NCBI RefSeq assembly: GCF_003931915.1
Contig: NZ_RSAA01000019.1
Coordinates: 1 to 64,000 of the forward strand
Length of the DNA stretch: 64,000 nt
Origin: Saccharopolyspora rhizosphaerae
Lineage (GTDB): Bacteria; Actinomycetota; Actinomycetes; Mycobacteriales; Pseudonocardiaceae
Direction of reading: 5' to 3'
Shown here: positions 1-11,126 of the stretch, piece after piece
Layout of the letters: every line of letters starts with the position of its first letter
Numbering within the stretch: the stretch's first letter is position 1
The notes under the pieces: model-generated
What the model was told of the DNA's origin: nothing
Database searches by the model: none
The model's input: only the letters and a program-made list of their open reading frames with translations
Position numbers and translations under genes: made by a program

Positions 1-633
1 GTTGAGGATGTTGTGGTGCGACAACGTCGCACCCTTGGGAAAACCCGTCGTCCCCGACGTGTACTGGATGTTGATCGCATCATCCGCCGACAGCGTCGCC
101 TGCACGTCCCGCAACCGCTGCGGATCCGCCGACCCCCCTTGCTCCAACAACCGGTCCCACGTCGGGTCGTCGAACAGCACGACCTGCTCCAGCCCAACGC
201 ACCGCGGCCGCACCTGCTCGATCATGGTCACGTAGTCGGAGGTCTTGAACGCCTTCGCCGACACCAGCATCCGCACGCCGGCCTGGTTGAGCACGTACTC
301 CAACTCGTGCGCCCGGTACGCCGGGTTGATGTTGACCAGGACCGCCCCGATCCGCGCCGTCGCGTACTGCACCACGGTCCACTCAGCACGGTTCGGCGCC
401 CAGATCCCCACCCGGTCGCCCTGGACGATCCCGGCCTCCAACAGGCCGAGCGCTGCGGTGTCCACTTCGGCGAGGAACTCGCGGTAGGTCCAGCGGCGGC
501 CGGTGGTGACCTCCACGAGCGCGTCTCGGTCCGGGTGCTGCTCGGCCGCGCGCTGCAGGTTCTCCCCGATCGTGTCGCCCAGCAGCGGCACGTCAGAGGT
601 ACCGGACGTGTAAGAGATCTCGACCGCAGGCAC
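1..633 (-). CDS. AMP-dependent acyl-CoA ligase (FadD-type), N-terminal part, cut by window edge
   Basis: This is the first 211 residues of an ANL-superfamily enzyme, which activates a carboxylic acid with ATP and loads it onto CoA. The fragment reads PLLGDTIGENLQRAAEQHPD near the N-terminus, then TYREFLAEVDTAALGLLEAG. It reaches the ATP/AMP-binding loop YTSGTTGFPKG at about residues 190-200, followed by LSHHNILN. The chosen start is GTG at 633, with GGGAGGA a few bases upstream. The adenylation C-domain and catalytic lysine lie outside the window. The GAF-LuxR regulator gene lies 99 bp upstream on the same strand, so the two are probably co-transcribed. The N-terminal sequence resembles medium- to long-chain fatty acyl-CoA synthetases of actinobacteria; the substrate cannot be told. 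Confidence 0.93.
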   Translation of the reverse strand, partial: MPAVEISYTSGTSDVPLLGDTIGENLQRAAEQHPDRDALVEVTTGRRWTYREFLAEVDTAALGLLEAGIVQGDRVGIWAPNRAEWTVVQYATARIGAVLVNINPAYRAHELEYVLNQAGVRMLVSAKAFKTSDYVTMIEQVRPRCVGLEQVVLFDDPTWDRLLEQGGSADPQRLRDVQATLSADDAINIQYTSGTTGFPKGATLSHHNILN

Positions 634-732
634 GGAGTCCTCCCGACAAGTGGCGTGTGCTTCGTGACCGCACACAGTAGGGACCTGCGGGCGCCCCTCG
701 TCACCCCCGGATTGGGGTAGAACTCGTCCGGG

Positions 733-1650
733 TCACGGCAGCAGCCATGCCGACCGCGCCCGCACGACCGCTTCGTGCCGGGTGTGCGCACCGAGCCTGC
801 GCATGGCGGCGCGCAGGTAGGCCTTGACGGTTTCCGGTGCGAGGGAGAGCCTTTCAGCCACCTCGGCGTTGGTGCAACCGAGCGCGACCTGGGCGAGCAC
901 GTCGATCTCGCGGCGCGACAACCGGACCTGCGGCGGCGGTTCGGTCTCCCCCGCTCGCAAGTCGGCGAGCCGTTGGGCGACGTCGTACATCCGGGACTGC
1001 AGCGCGGAGTCCTCCACCGTACCCGCGATCGCGCACAGCTCGGAGTGCACCGACCTCAGCTCTTCCAAGTTGGCGACGTCGGCGACCTCCGGCCGGCGGG
1101 TGGCCGCGATGGTCTCCGCCATCGCCATCCGCCTGTCGACCTCGTCCCGCACGGCCAGTTCGTTCGCGAGCCGCCGTCCGGCCGTGAACAGCGCATCCCG
1201 CGCGCGGTCGCCGACCGCCACGCGCTGGCGGATCGCGCCGTAGAGCACGGCCCGGCACGTGCCGCGCACGCGAACCGGAACGGCGAGCACCGCCGACAGC
1301 CGCTCCGCCTTCACCGGGCCGTCGTAGTCGTGGGTGATGTGCCGCGCGGCGCCGTAGTCCGCCACCCCGACCGGCCTGCCGACGGCCAGCACCTGTCCGC
1401 CGAGTCCTTTGCCCTCGTGCACTTCCAGGTTGTGGATGCGGGTGGTCTGCGTGCCGAAGCACTCGGTGAGCCGGACGCTGCCGCTGTCGACCTCCCCGCC
1501 GAAGGCGACCGGGAAGTCCAGGTCCGTGGACACCGAGCGCAGTTCGGCGCGCAGCGCGTCGCGGTCGTCCGGGCGCAGGCGGCTTCCGCCACCTGCCCGG
1601 CCGTCGGGTCTCCGCTTCGCGGCTCCGTCGCCGCCTCCGCTGCCGGCCAT
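733..1650 (-). CDS. GAF-domain LuxR-family transcriptional regulator
   Basis: The protein has 305 residues. The middle part (about 40-170) resembles a GAF sensor domain, with VHEGKGLGGQVLAVGRPVGV and a following AVPVRVRGTCRAVLYGA stretch. The last 64 residues form a LuxR/NarL helix-turn-helix with LSRREIDVLAQVALGCTNAE, then LSLAPETVKAYLRAAMRRLG. The start is the ATG at 1650, preceded by GGAGG at good spacing; a longer in-frame extension to 1716 lacks a better ribosome site. The gene sits directly upstream of the acyl-CoA ligase gene, an arrangement common in actinomycetes, and probably controls it in response to a small ligand. The ligand is unknown. Confidence 0.88.
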   Translation of the reverse strand: MAGSGGGDGAAKRRPDGRAGGGSRLRPDDRDALRAELRSVSTDLDFPVAFGGEVDSGSVRLTECFGTQTTRIHNLEVHEGKGLGGQVLAVGRPVGVADYGAARHITHDYDGPVKAERLSAVLAVPVRVRGTCRAVLYGAIRQRVAVGDRARDALFTAGRRLANELAVRDEVDRRMAMAETIAATRRPEVADVANLEELRSVHSELCAIAGTVEDSALQSRMYDVAQRLADLRAGETEPPPQVRLSRREIDVLAQVALGCTNAEVAERLSLAPETVKAYLRAAMRRLGAHTRHEAVVRARSAWLLP

Positions 1651-1825
1651 AGTGTCCGTCCTCCATTGGCTGATCGACGCGCTCCGGTCCACGTCGAAGA
1701 CACCAGCCACGCGCACGTGGCATCGAGTTGCAGCACTATACCCGCCATTCGGCCGCTGAACCGATCCTCCGCGTGCGCGACATTCCCGATCACCCCTGTT
1801 CGGGGGCGGCTGTTCGGGTGATTCT

Positions 1826-1844
1826 CGATCACCCTTCGTGATCG
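1826..1844. promoter_or_regulatory. Inverted repeat CGATCAC-N5-GTGATCG in a divergent promoter region
   Basis: A perfect 7-bp dyad, CGATCAC-CCTTC-GTGATCG, lies in the 380-bp space between the divergent LuxR gene and the molybdenum hydroxylase genes. A related half-site, CGATCAC, lies about 35 bp to the left near 1790. It may be an operator. It also resembles the GATCAC/GTGATC palindromes near 26.7 kb, so it may instead belong to a dispersed repeat family. The rest of this spacer shows no gene. Confidence 0.45.
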
Positions 1845-2030
1845 CTGCGCGGAGGGCGTCCCGATGACCACCGGAGATCCGGTTCGTCCTCCTCCGCGCG
1901 GTTCACCCCGGCCCGGACACCCCATCTCGGGGGTATTGGAAGCGGAATGCGGTCCTGCAACATGTCTCGCCAACCGATCCACACCGGCGAGACCCCTCCC
2001 GAACTGACCCGCCGTCGAAAGGTTGAGCCC

Positions 2031-4409
2031 ATGCGCTCTCGTCGCACGGAAAACCCGCCGGAGACCGGCGCCACCGCGCCCACCAGACGCCGATTCCTCG
2101 GTTACCTGCTGGCAGCACCCACCCTGGTCGCCGCCGCCGAACTCGGCGGTGGGTCCCTGCTCGGCCCGGAGGCGGCCGCTGCCGGTGAAACCGGGGCGGG
2201 CATCCCTCCGACGCCGCAGGTCGCCGACCACGTCGACCTCACCGACGGCCTCGTCTACGCCGCGCGGCCCACGGCGAACCTCATCGCCATCGAGCTCCAC
2301 GAGGACGGTTCGGCCTCGTTCGCGCTCAACCGCACGGAGGTCGGCCAGGGCTTGACCACGGCGATCGCCATGCTCATCGCCGAGGAGCTCGACCTGCCGC
2401 TGGAGAAGGTGCACGTGACCCTCGCCGACGCCCGCCCGGAGCTGGTGTTCAACCAGCTCACCGGCGGTTCGGCCTCGATCAGCGCGCTGTACTGGCCGGT
2501 GCGCACCGCGGCGGCGATCGCCAAGGGCCGGCTGCTGGAGGCCGCCGGTCACGTGCTCGGTGAGCAGGTCGACCTGCTCACCGCCAAGGCGGGCACCATC
2601 ACCTCGGCCGCGGGCAACGCCATCCCGTACGGCGACCTCGTGCACAAGGCCGCCACCGACACGACCACGAAGGTCGAGGTGGACCTCAAGCCGGAGTCCG
2701 AGTTCACGGTCGTGGGCAAGCCGACCCGGCGCATCGACGCGCTCGAGGCCGTGACCGGCCGCAAGAAGTTCACCACCGACCTGGACGTGCCCGACGCCAA
2801 GCCGACGATGGTCTGCCGGCCACCGACGATCAACGGCACCGTGCGCGGGGTCAACAACCTCGACCAGGTGCGCACCATGCCCGGCATCACCGACGTCGTG
2901 CCGATCAGCAGCGGTGTCGCGGTGCGCGGGGAGACCTTCGGCCAGTGCATCGACGCGGTCAACGCGCTCGACGTCTCGTGGGGCCCGGGCCCGGTGGACG
3001 ACGAGTCGGACGCGACGGTCGAGGAGAAGCTCAAGGCCGCCACGCCGCCGCCGGTGATCCCGCCGACCCCGGCGACGAAGACGCTGGAACGGCAGTACAC
3101 CTTCGCCTTCGTCAACGGCAGCGCGCTCGGCGTCAACTCGGCGATCGCCGACGTCCGGTCGGACCGGGCCGAGATCTGGTCCACCGTCAAGGTCCCGATC
3201 GTCGCCCAGGCCGCCATCGCCTCCGAACTGGGCCTGCCGCAATCGCAGGTCACCATCCACGTCGTCCCCGGTGGCGGGTCGTTCGGCCGGTGCCTGTTCC
3301 ACGACGCCGCGTCCGAGGCCGCCGAGATCTCCAAGAAGCTCGGCAAGCCGGTCAAGCTGATGTGGCACCGCGCCGACGACTGCCGGCAAGGCCGCGTGCA
3401 CCCGATGTCGGTCGGCACGATCCGCGCGTCGTTCCACGACGACGTGGTCAGCATCGAGCAGCACCACGCGAGCGTGCGCACCGACTTCAGCCACGGCTTC
3501 GGCGAGGCGCTGTCCTCGACGGCGACGCGGCTGCCGCTGGCCGGGTACTCGGTCTCCGAGGTCATCTTCACGCTCACCACGCCGTCGCTGTACAACTTCG
3601 GCGTCACCAAGACGCTGCTGACCGAGACGCACCAGTCCCCCTCGAACAACCAGAAGCGCGGCGGGTTCAACACCGGCAGCACGCGCAACGTGTACTCACC
3701 GGACGTGGCGACCGCGCGGGAGTTGTTCGTCGACGAGCTCGCCGAGACGATGGGCATGGACCCGTACAACTTCCGGCGCAAGTACGTCAAGAACGAGCAG
3801 CTGCTCAAGGTGCTGGACAAGGCCGCGGAAGTGGGAGGCTGGGGCCAGCCCACGCCGGACGGGATCGGGCACGGCATCGCGCTGCACCACGAGTACAAGA
3901 ACACGATGGCCTGCTTCGTCGAGATCGACTGCCGGCCGGAGACGGTCAACCGCCCGGTCCGCGACGGGGTCACGGGTCCGCGGGTGACGCGGGGTGTGCT
4001 GGTGGCGATCCCCGGGCACGTCGTGGTCAACCCGCTCGGGCTCGAGGCGATGATGCAGGGCGGGTTCATCGACGGCTTCGCCCAGGCCCTCACCGCCAGC
4101 GTGCACCTCGACCAGGGCAAGATCGCCGAAGCCAGCTGGGACAACTTCTTCTACTGCCGCCAGTGGAACCTGCCGTTCGAGTTCACGCCGGTGATCCTGC
4201 CGGCCGAGGAGAGCGAAATGCCCTCCGGTGGTGGGGAGATGGGCGTCGCGCCCGCCTTCGCGGCCACGGCCTGCGCCTACCGCGCGGCGACCGGCAGGAC
4301 CCCGACGCGCTTCCCCATCAACCACGACGACCCGCTCGCCTTCGAGCCGTACCCGCACGTCCCGCCGCTGCCGCCGTCGCCGACCAACGGCCTGGACTAC
4401 GCCTACTAG
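2031..4409 (+). CDS. Molybdopterin-binding large subunit of a xanthine dehydrogenase-family oxidoreductase (IorB-like)
   Basis: The 792-residue protein is the molybdenum-cofactor subunit of an IorAB/aldehyde-oxidase type hydroxylase, which hydroxylates N-heterocycles or oxidises aldehydes with water as oxygen donor. The N-terminus carries a Tat signal (RRRFLGYLLAAPTLVAAA, about residues 19-36), so the folded enzyme is expected outside the membrane. Cofactor-domain landmarks include GQGLTTAIAMLIAEELDLP, GGGSFGR and, near the end, GGGEMGVAPAF, whose glutamate (about E736) matches the catalytic base of the family. The start at 2031 has GAAAGG upstream; the longer ORF from 1947 is less likely. 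The 2Fe-2S subunit gene follows 123 bp downstream. The order large-then-small is the reverse of classical iorAB. No Mo-cofactor chaperone gene is nearby. Confidence 0.93.
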   Translation: MRSRRTENPPETGATAPTRRRFLGYLLAAPTLVAAAELGGGSLLGPEAAAAGETGAGIPPTPQVADHVDLTDGLVYAARPTANLIAIELHEDGSASFALNRTEVGQGLTTAIAMLIAEELDLPLEKVHVTLADARPELVFNQLTGGSASISALYWPVRTAAAIAKGRLLEAAGHVLGEQVDLLTAKAGTITSAAGNAIPYGDLVHKAATDTTTKVEVDLKPESEFTVVGKPTRRIDALEAVTGRKKFTTDLDVPDAKPTMVCRPPTINGTVRGVNNLDQVRTMPGITDVVPISSGVAVRGETFGQCIDAVNALDVSWGPGPVDDESDATVEEKLKAATPPPVIPPTPATKTLERQYTFAFVNGSALGVNSAIADVRSDRAEIWSTVKVPIVAQAAIASELGLPQSQVTIHVVPGGGSFGRCLFHDAASEAAEISKKLGKPVKLMWHRADDCRQGRVHPMSVGTIRASFHDDVVSIEQHHASVRTDFSHGFGEALSSTATRLPLAGYSVSEVIFTLTTPSLYNFGVTKTLLTETHQSPSNNQKRGGFNTGSTRNVYSPDVATARELFVDELAETMGMDPYNFRRKYVKNEQLLKVLDKAAEVGGWGQPTPDGIGHGIALHHEYKNTMACFVEIDCRPETVNRPVRDGVTGPRVTRGVLVAIPGHVVVNPLGLEAMMQGGFIDGFAQALTASVHLDQGKIAEASWDNFFYCRQWNLPFEFTPVILPAEESEMPSGGGEMGVAPAFAATACAYRAATGRTPTRFPINHDDPLAFEPYPHVPPLPPSPTNGLDYAY

Positions 4410-4532
4410 GACCCGGCCGCGCAAGCGGCACAGCCGCTGTCCCCGGTGCGGAGAGCCGACGCGGCTCCCACGGCGCCGCTGCCCGCACCGCTCAGCACAG
4501 CAACGACGGAACAGTTCTTCAGAGGAGCGAGG

Positions 4533-5009
4533 ATGCCTGAGCACACCTTCAAGCTCAACGGCGAGCAGATCACCGTGGACGTCGAGGACGACGTCCGGCT
4601 GCTGTGGGTCATCCGCGACCTGCTCGGCGTGACCGGCCCGAAGTACGGCTGCGGGATCAACGTCTGCAAGGCCTGCACCTGCCACATCAACGGCAAGGCG
4701 TTCAACCCGTGCTCCGTGCAGGTCAAGGACGTCGGAGAGACCGACGAGATCACCACCATCGAAGGTCTGGCGGGCACCGTCGGCGAGGAGCTGCACCCGA
4801 TGCAGGAGGCCTGGCTCGACAACGACGTCGTCCAGTGCGGCTACTGCCAGCCAGGTCAGATCATGGCCGCGGTCGCCAAGGTCAAGCAGGCGCAGGCCAA
4901 GGGGCGCGAGATCACCGACGCCGACATCGAGGAGATCCGCAACATCTGCCGCTGCGGCACCTACTTCCGGATCCGCGAAGCCATCAAGGACGGCGCCACC
5001 CGGATGTGA
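4533..5009 (+). CDS. 2Fe-2S subunit of the molybdenum hydroxylase (IorA-like)
   Basis: The 158-residue protein matches the usual length of the small electron-transfer subunit. It carries both expected clusters: a plant-ferredoxin type site (C40, C45, C48, C60 in the GCGINVCKACTCH region) and a C-terminal helical site (C102 and C105 in QCGYCQPGQI, with C139 and C141 in NICRCGTYFRIREA). The start at 4533 is preceded by GAGGAGCGAG. Electrons from the molybdenum centre of the upstream subunit pass through these clusters to an unidentified acceptor. No FAD subunit is encoded, as is normal for the IorAB group. The protein has no signal peptide and probably rides out with the Tat signal of the large subunit. 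Confidence 0.95.
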   Translation: MPEHTFKLNGEQITVDVEDDVRLLWVIRDLLGVTGPKYGCGINVCKACTCHINGKAFNPCSVQVKDVGETDEITTIEGLAGTVGEELHPMQEAWLDNDVVQCGYCQPGQIMAAVAKVKQAQAKGREITDADIEEIRNICRCGTYFRIREAIKDGATRM

Positions 5010-5105
5010 CCGAGCAGCACACGCTCGCGCGAGGAGGCGGTCCAGGGCCGGCTGACCGTCCCCTCGCGCGAGGGCGTTCCTGCAAGCAGGAGCGGTGTTC
5101 CTCGC

Positions 5106-5140
5106 GCGGGACGTCCTCCGTCGGGGGGAGGGCGTCCCGC
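5106..5140. terminator. Hairpin between convergent genes
   Basis: Arms GCGGGACG (5106-5113) and CGTCCCGC (5133-5140) pair, with further CCTCC/GGAGG pairing inside. The hairpin lies between the 2Fe-2S gene (ends 5009, plus) and the YdeP-like gene (ends 5185, minus), so it can stop transcription from both sides. There is no T-tract, as is usual in high-GC actinomycetes. Confidence 0.6.
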
Positions 5141-5184
5141 CCGGCACGTCGTGCGCGACGCGAAGCGTGGCGGGCGGTGCTGCG

Positions 5185-7476
<2,292 letters not shown>

Positions 7477-7491
7477 GTTGTGGCCGTTCAC

Positions 7492-8033
7492 CTGTCCTCG
7501 CTCCACGCGCCGACGCGCCGCCCGGTCCTGGCTGCGCCAGCCTTGGCCGCACACGGAGCGAAGTCAAAGAACTCGCGCCTATGGGTTGATAAACGCCGTT
7601 TTCCACGGCGCACCACCGTCCTCTTCGGAGCCCGCAGCAGCAGCTCACGCCCTCCCGGGCGAGGACCAGCACCACCTCGGACCGGAACCACCTGTGCCGA
7701 GGATCACGCGGACTCGTTCACCCCGGTGGCGTCGATCAAGGGCGCCGGGATCGGGATCGCGTCGACGGCAGGCTCGTGACCTCGAACCGCACCGAGTCCC
7801 GGACAAGGCGGGAATCGGCCGAGCCCGGCGGCGAAGGGGTTCACCGACGCGCGAGACGTCGGTGTCGAGCCGAGGCGTCGCCCCACGTGGCGCCGCGTGG
7901 TGCCGCGTGGCGCCGAGGGTGGGCGTCCTCCTCGGACGTGGCTCGCTCGGCCCGTGCCTGCAGCTCGGCACTCCCGGTCCGTGGTCGCCCAGTCCGACCC
8001 ACCACCGGCGGTCACCTGAAGGCCCCTCCTCCA
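7492..8033. other. Intergenic stretch with no recognisable gene
   Basis: About 540 bp upstream of both the YdeP-like gene (minus strand) and pdxA2 (plus strand). None of the open frames here has a credible start or protein signature. The right end leads into the three operator dyads described separately. Confidence 0.5.
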
Positions 8034-8119
8034 ATTGCGCACTTCGCGCAGATCTGATTGCGCGCAATGCGCACTTTCTGTAGCTTGTCCCCACGTAGAG
8101 GTGCGCGAAACGCGCAGAT
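8034..8119 (+). promoter_or_regulatory. Promoter of the pdxA2-like gene with three TGCGC-N5-GCGCA operator dyads
   Basis: Three copies of the same inverted repeat, TGCGC-N5-GCGCA, lie at 8036-8050, 8059-8073 and 8102-8116. The first and third also share the extension GCGCAGAT. A promoter fits among them: -35 TTGCGC (8058-8063), a 17-bp spacer, -10 TAGCTT (8081-8086). The middle dyad covers the -35, and the third lies downstream of the expected transcription start. That is the layout of a repressor operator array. The cognate regulator is not obvious nearby. Confidence 0.75.
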
Positions 8120-8134
8120 CGAGAGGTTGACGCC

Positions 8135-9133
8135 GTGAACAGTCCCTCCACCACCCCCGTGATCGCCGTGACGATGGGCGACGGCGCCGGAGTCGGCCCG
8201 GAAGTCATCGTCGGGGCGCTCCTCGACGAAGCCACCACCCGCCGCTGCCGCCCCGTGGTCATCGGCGACGCGGCTCGACTGCGGAAGGCCGCCGACGTGC
8301 TCGACGTGCACGCCGACGTGGTGGCCGTCGACTCCGTCGACGACGCGGTCACCGCCGAGGGGCGGATCAACGTGATCGACCTCGGACTGCTGCCCGCCGA
8401 CCTGCCGTGGGGGACGGTGTCCCCGGTCGCCGGTGATGCCGCCTACCAGTACGTCCGGGTGGCCAGCGAGCTGGCGACCTCCGGCGCTGCCCAGGCCATC
8501 TGCACCGCGCCGCTGAACAAGGAGGCGCTGCACGCCGCGGGGCACGTCTTCCCCGGTCACACCGAACTGCTCGCGCACCTCACCGGCACCGAGGAGGTGT
8601 CGATGATGCTGGCCGCGCCGACGATGAAGGTCATCCACGTGACCACCCACATCGGGCTGGTCGACGCCGTCGCCAAGATCGAGCCCGGCCTCGTCGAGCG
8701 CACCGTGCGCCGGGGTGACCGGACGCTGCGCGACTCCGGGGTGCAGTCCCCGCGCATCGGCGTCTGCGGCATCAACCCGCACGCCGGGGAGAACGGTCTG
8801 TTCGGCCACGGCGAGGAGGACGAGAAGATCGTCCCGGCCCTGGAGGTCCTGCGCGCCGACGGCATCGACGCCCAGGGGCCACTGCCCGCCGACACCGCGT
8901 TCTTCCTGGCCACGCGCGGCGAGTACGACCTGATCGTCGCGATGTACCACGACCAGGGCCACGGTCCGGTGAAGGTCCTCGGCATCGAGACGGGCGTCAA
9001 CATCACCGTCGGCCTGCCCGTCATCCGCACCTCGGTCGACCACGGCACGGCCTTCGACATCGCCGGCACCGGCAAGGCCAGCGCCGACAGCATGGTCGAA
9101 GCCCTCCGCCAAGCCGCCCACCTCTGCGGCTGA
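8135..9133 (+). CDS. pdxA2: PdxA2-like 4-phospho-threonate/erythronate dehydrogenase
   Basis: The 332-residue protein is in the PdxA family (NAD-dependent oxidation and decarboxylation of a 4-phosphohydroxy acid). Landmarks are TMGDGAGVGPEVI at residues 13-25, ICTAPLNKEALHAAGHVFPG with metal-ligand histidines, ATHEG-like AAPTMKVIHVTTHI, and the C-terminal YHDQGHGPVKVLG. The start is GTG 8135 with GAGAGG upstream. In biosynthetic PdxA the product feeds pyridoxal phosphate. This gene instead stands alone behind a strong operator array, and the window also encodes a DUF1537 acid-sugar kinase at 45.2 kb, so the catabolic PdxA2 role (4-phospho-D-threonate to dihydroxyacetone phosphate) is more likely. 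That assignment is inference; PdxA itself cannot be excluded. Confidence 0.85.
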   Translation: MNSPSTTPVIAVTMGDGAGVGPEVIVGALLDEATTRRCRPVVIGDAARLRKAADVLDVHADVVAVDSVDDAVTAEGRINVIDLGLLPADLPWGTVSPVAGDAAYQYVRVASELATSGAAQAICTAPLNKEALHAAGHVFPGHTELLAHLTGTEEVSMMLAAPTMKVIHVTTHIGLVDAVAKIEPGLVERTVRRGDRTLRDSGVQSPRIGVCGINPHAGENGLFGHGEEDEKIVPALEVLRADGIDAQGPLPADTAFFLATRGEYDLIVAMYHDQGHGPVKVLGIETGVNITVGLPVIRTSVDHGTAFDIAGTGKASADSMVEALRQAAHLCG

Positions 9134-9247
9134 CACGGCCTCGGAGGTTGGTGACCCCTCCGGGACCGGGTCTCGTGCGCGAGGAGTGTGCCGGCGGCGA
9201 ACGGCTCGCCCCGGCACCGCGCAGCGGTCAACCTCGGACGATCGGCC

Positions 9248-10393
9248 TCAGGACCTGGTCTGGACAAGGGCGTGCGAGCCCTGGGTGCGCCAGGCCTCGC
9301 CACCCTCGTCCAGCGACGATACGGTGTCGGCGGACAGGCCCACGACGGCTTCGGACTTGAGCACCCGCAGCGCGGCCAGCGGACTCGGGAAGTGCGACAC
9401 GGCGTCGGCGAACGGCCTGGTCGGCTCCCAGTGGCGGTCGCCGACGAGTCGCCGGTAGTTGAGGTCACCCTTGAAGATCGTGACCGCTGCGGAGGAGAAC
9501 TCGGCGCGCAGGTCGTCCGGCATGTCGCTGAACTCCCTCGGCGCGCAGAAGAAGGGGTGCGCGCGCACGGCGATCCGGCCGTCGCGCAAGGCGTCCTGGA
9601 CGCGGTGCCCGATCGCGCTCGCTTCCCCGGCCGACCCGACGAGCTGGTGCAGGACCTCGATCACGTCGTTCGGAATGGCGTCGGAGACGTAGTACGGGTT
9701 CGGCTTGACGTGCAGGACCACCGCCTCGGCACGACCGGTGGTGAGGAGCCGGTCGATGAGCACCAGGTCGGCGGACAACTCACCCGCGGCGTTGTCGGCG
9801 ACGAGGTGGACCTGCCCGGCCTGGCCGAACAGCGACCAGAACTCCTCGGCCGAGCCGCTGACCAGGCCTGACGTGGTGCCGCTGGCATCGGTGGACAGCT
9901 GGAACGCCAGGTCGGCCTGGTTGCCCCACACCGCGGCCTGCACGACGGCGGTGTCCCGGTCGGCGTCGGCGAGCTGCGGAAGCGAATCCAGGGCAGCCAG
10001 CGTCTCGGCAGTGCCGTCGCTGCCCAGCTCGGCCCGCTTCATCGGCGCGAAGGGGTCGACGCCCCGCCACGGTCCCGGGGCGAAGTACCCGGTCGCGCCC
10101 AGCAACTTCCGGAAGAAGTAGCTCTCCGCCCACAGGAACGACATCTCCGCCCACGGCCGCCCGAGCTGTCCCTCGGTCCACGCCGCCCACACGTCGTGGT
10201 CCGGGGCGTCGTCGTCCAGCGGCTCGACGACTCCGCGCGTCGACTCCTCCAGCAGTGCCGTGAGCGCCTCGCGCACGTCGGGTCCGAACGGGTGCGCCGC
10301 GCACAGCCGCTCGATCATCACCGGGTGGCGTTCGTGGAAGACCCTCCACCCGAACGACCCCGGTTCCCCGATCCCGATGAACGGCGCGTCCAC
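9248..10393 (-). CDS. ARMT1/DUF89 family damage-control phosphatase-like protein
   Basis: The 381-residue protein carries the ARMT1-like fold signatures: VVQAAVWGNQADLAF around residue 170, VADNAAGELSADLVLIDRLL around 200, HVKPNPYYVSDAIPND around 230, and FKGDLNYRRLVGD near 310. In characterised members the Asn-Asp and Lys-Gly-Asp motifs bind a divalent metal and hydrolyse sugar phosphates such as fructose-1-phosphate, or damaged metabolite phosphates. The start is GTG 10393 behind GGAGGAGGGG. It converges on pdxA2 with a 114-bp gap. The physiological substrate is not known from sequence. Confidence 0.88.
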   Translation of the reverse strand: MDAPFIGIGEPGSFGWRVFHERHPVMIERLCAAHPFGPDVREALTALLEESTRGVVEPLDDDAPDHDVWAAWTEGQLGRPWAEMSFLWAESYFFRKLLGATGYFAPGPWRGVDPFAPMKRAELGSDGTAETLAALDSLPQLADADRDTAVVQAAVWGNQADLAFQLSTDASGTTSGLVSGSAEEFWSLFGQAGQVHLVADNAAGELSADLVLIDRLLTTGRAEAVVLHVKPNPYYVSDAIPNDVIEVLHQLVGSAGEASAIGHRVQDALRDGRIAVRAHPFFCAPREFSDMPDDLRAEFSSAAVTIFKGDLNYRRLVGDRHWEPTRPFADAVSHFPSPLAALRVLKSEAVVGLSADTVSSLDEGGEAWRTQGSHALVQTRS

Positions 10394-10811
10394 GATCCCC
10401 TCCTCCAGCTCAGACCAGGTGCGACCGGACCGATTCGATCACGCCACCCCACCCGTCGCACCGCCGGGAGGCCCGGCTCCCCACCGTCCACAACTCCGCA
10501 CGCACGGCCAGCACCGCCACGACGCCCACCACGCCTCCTGGTCCACGGCTGCGGACCCGCCGTGGCACGGGGTCCGGGGAACCGCGGCGATCCGCCACCA
10601 GCACCCGCCTCAGCCCGCTCTTCCTCGCCCGGGGGAGCCCACCTGATCGGGACGCGGGACACCGGGGTTGAGCAGACCGGATCAGCGCAGTGTTCCGGGG
10701 CGGAGCTGAAGGGGGTGGAAGGGAGCGTGGGTTGGGCTTCGGTGGGTCTTCCAGGGGGTGATGCGTTCGTCGCGTTCGTGGCTCCGGGCGGGCGCCTGTG
10801 CCGGGAAGGGA
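10394..10811. other. Intergenic region, no gene seen
   Basis: About 420 bp between two minus-strand genes. Open frames here lack plausible starts or conserved features. It probably holds the promoter of the ARMT1-like gene. Confidence 0.4.
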
Positions 10812-11126
10812 TCAGCAGGTGTCGTCGCCCCCGGTGGCACGGTCGGGCTCGGTGTCGGTGCCGGGGTCGTCCTCGGTGCCGAGCGGGAGGTCGACCTCCG
10901 TGCGGAGGTAGGCCTCGATGCGGTAGTCGACCTGGATGTCCTCGTAGGTCTCGGTCTCCCGGACGGGCTTGGGGAGGTTGGTGCGCTCACTCCCGGAGGT
11001 GGACCGGTCGTCGGTGTCCCCGGGGAACTCGACGCGCGTCTCGGGCGCCTCGAAGAAGGTGATCTCGTCGGCGCGCACCCTGCTGGTGAACTCCACGTCC
11101 GGGTTCTCGCGGTCTCCGCCTGTCAT
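10812..11126 (-). CDS. Small acidic protein of unknown function
   Basis: The predicted product is 104 residues, hydrophilic and rich in Asp, Glu and Thr, with one central conserved-looking stretch ([20 protein letters not shown]) and [16 protein letters not shown]. It has no signal peptide or membrane segment. Its ATG overlaps the stop codon of the upstream repeat-protein gene by 4 nt (11123-11126), so the two are almost certainly translated together. I do not recognise the family. The tight coupling and codon usage argue that it is a real gene linked in function to the LEA-like repeat protein. Confidence 0.72.
   Translation of the reverse strand: MTGGDRENPDVEFTSRVRADEITFFEAPETRVEFPGDTDDRSTSGSERTNLPKPVRETETYEDIQVDYRIEAYLRTEVDLPLGTEDDPGTDTEPDRATGGDDTC

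Noticed and set aside
2945..4540. 531-residue overlapping frames inside the molybdenum hydroxylase gene
   Set aside because: Arg/Ala/Gly-rich shadow translations without domain motifs; the IorB-like frame explains the region.
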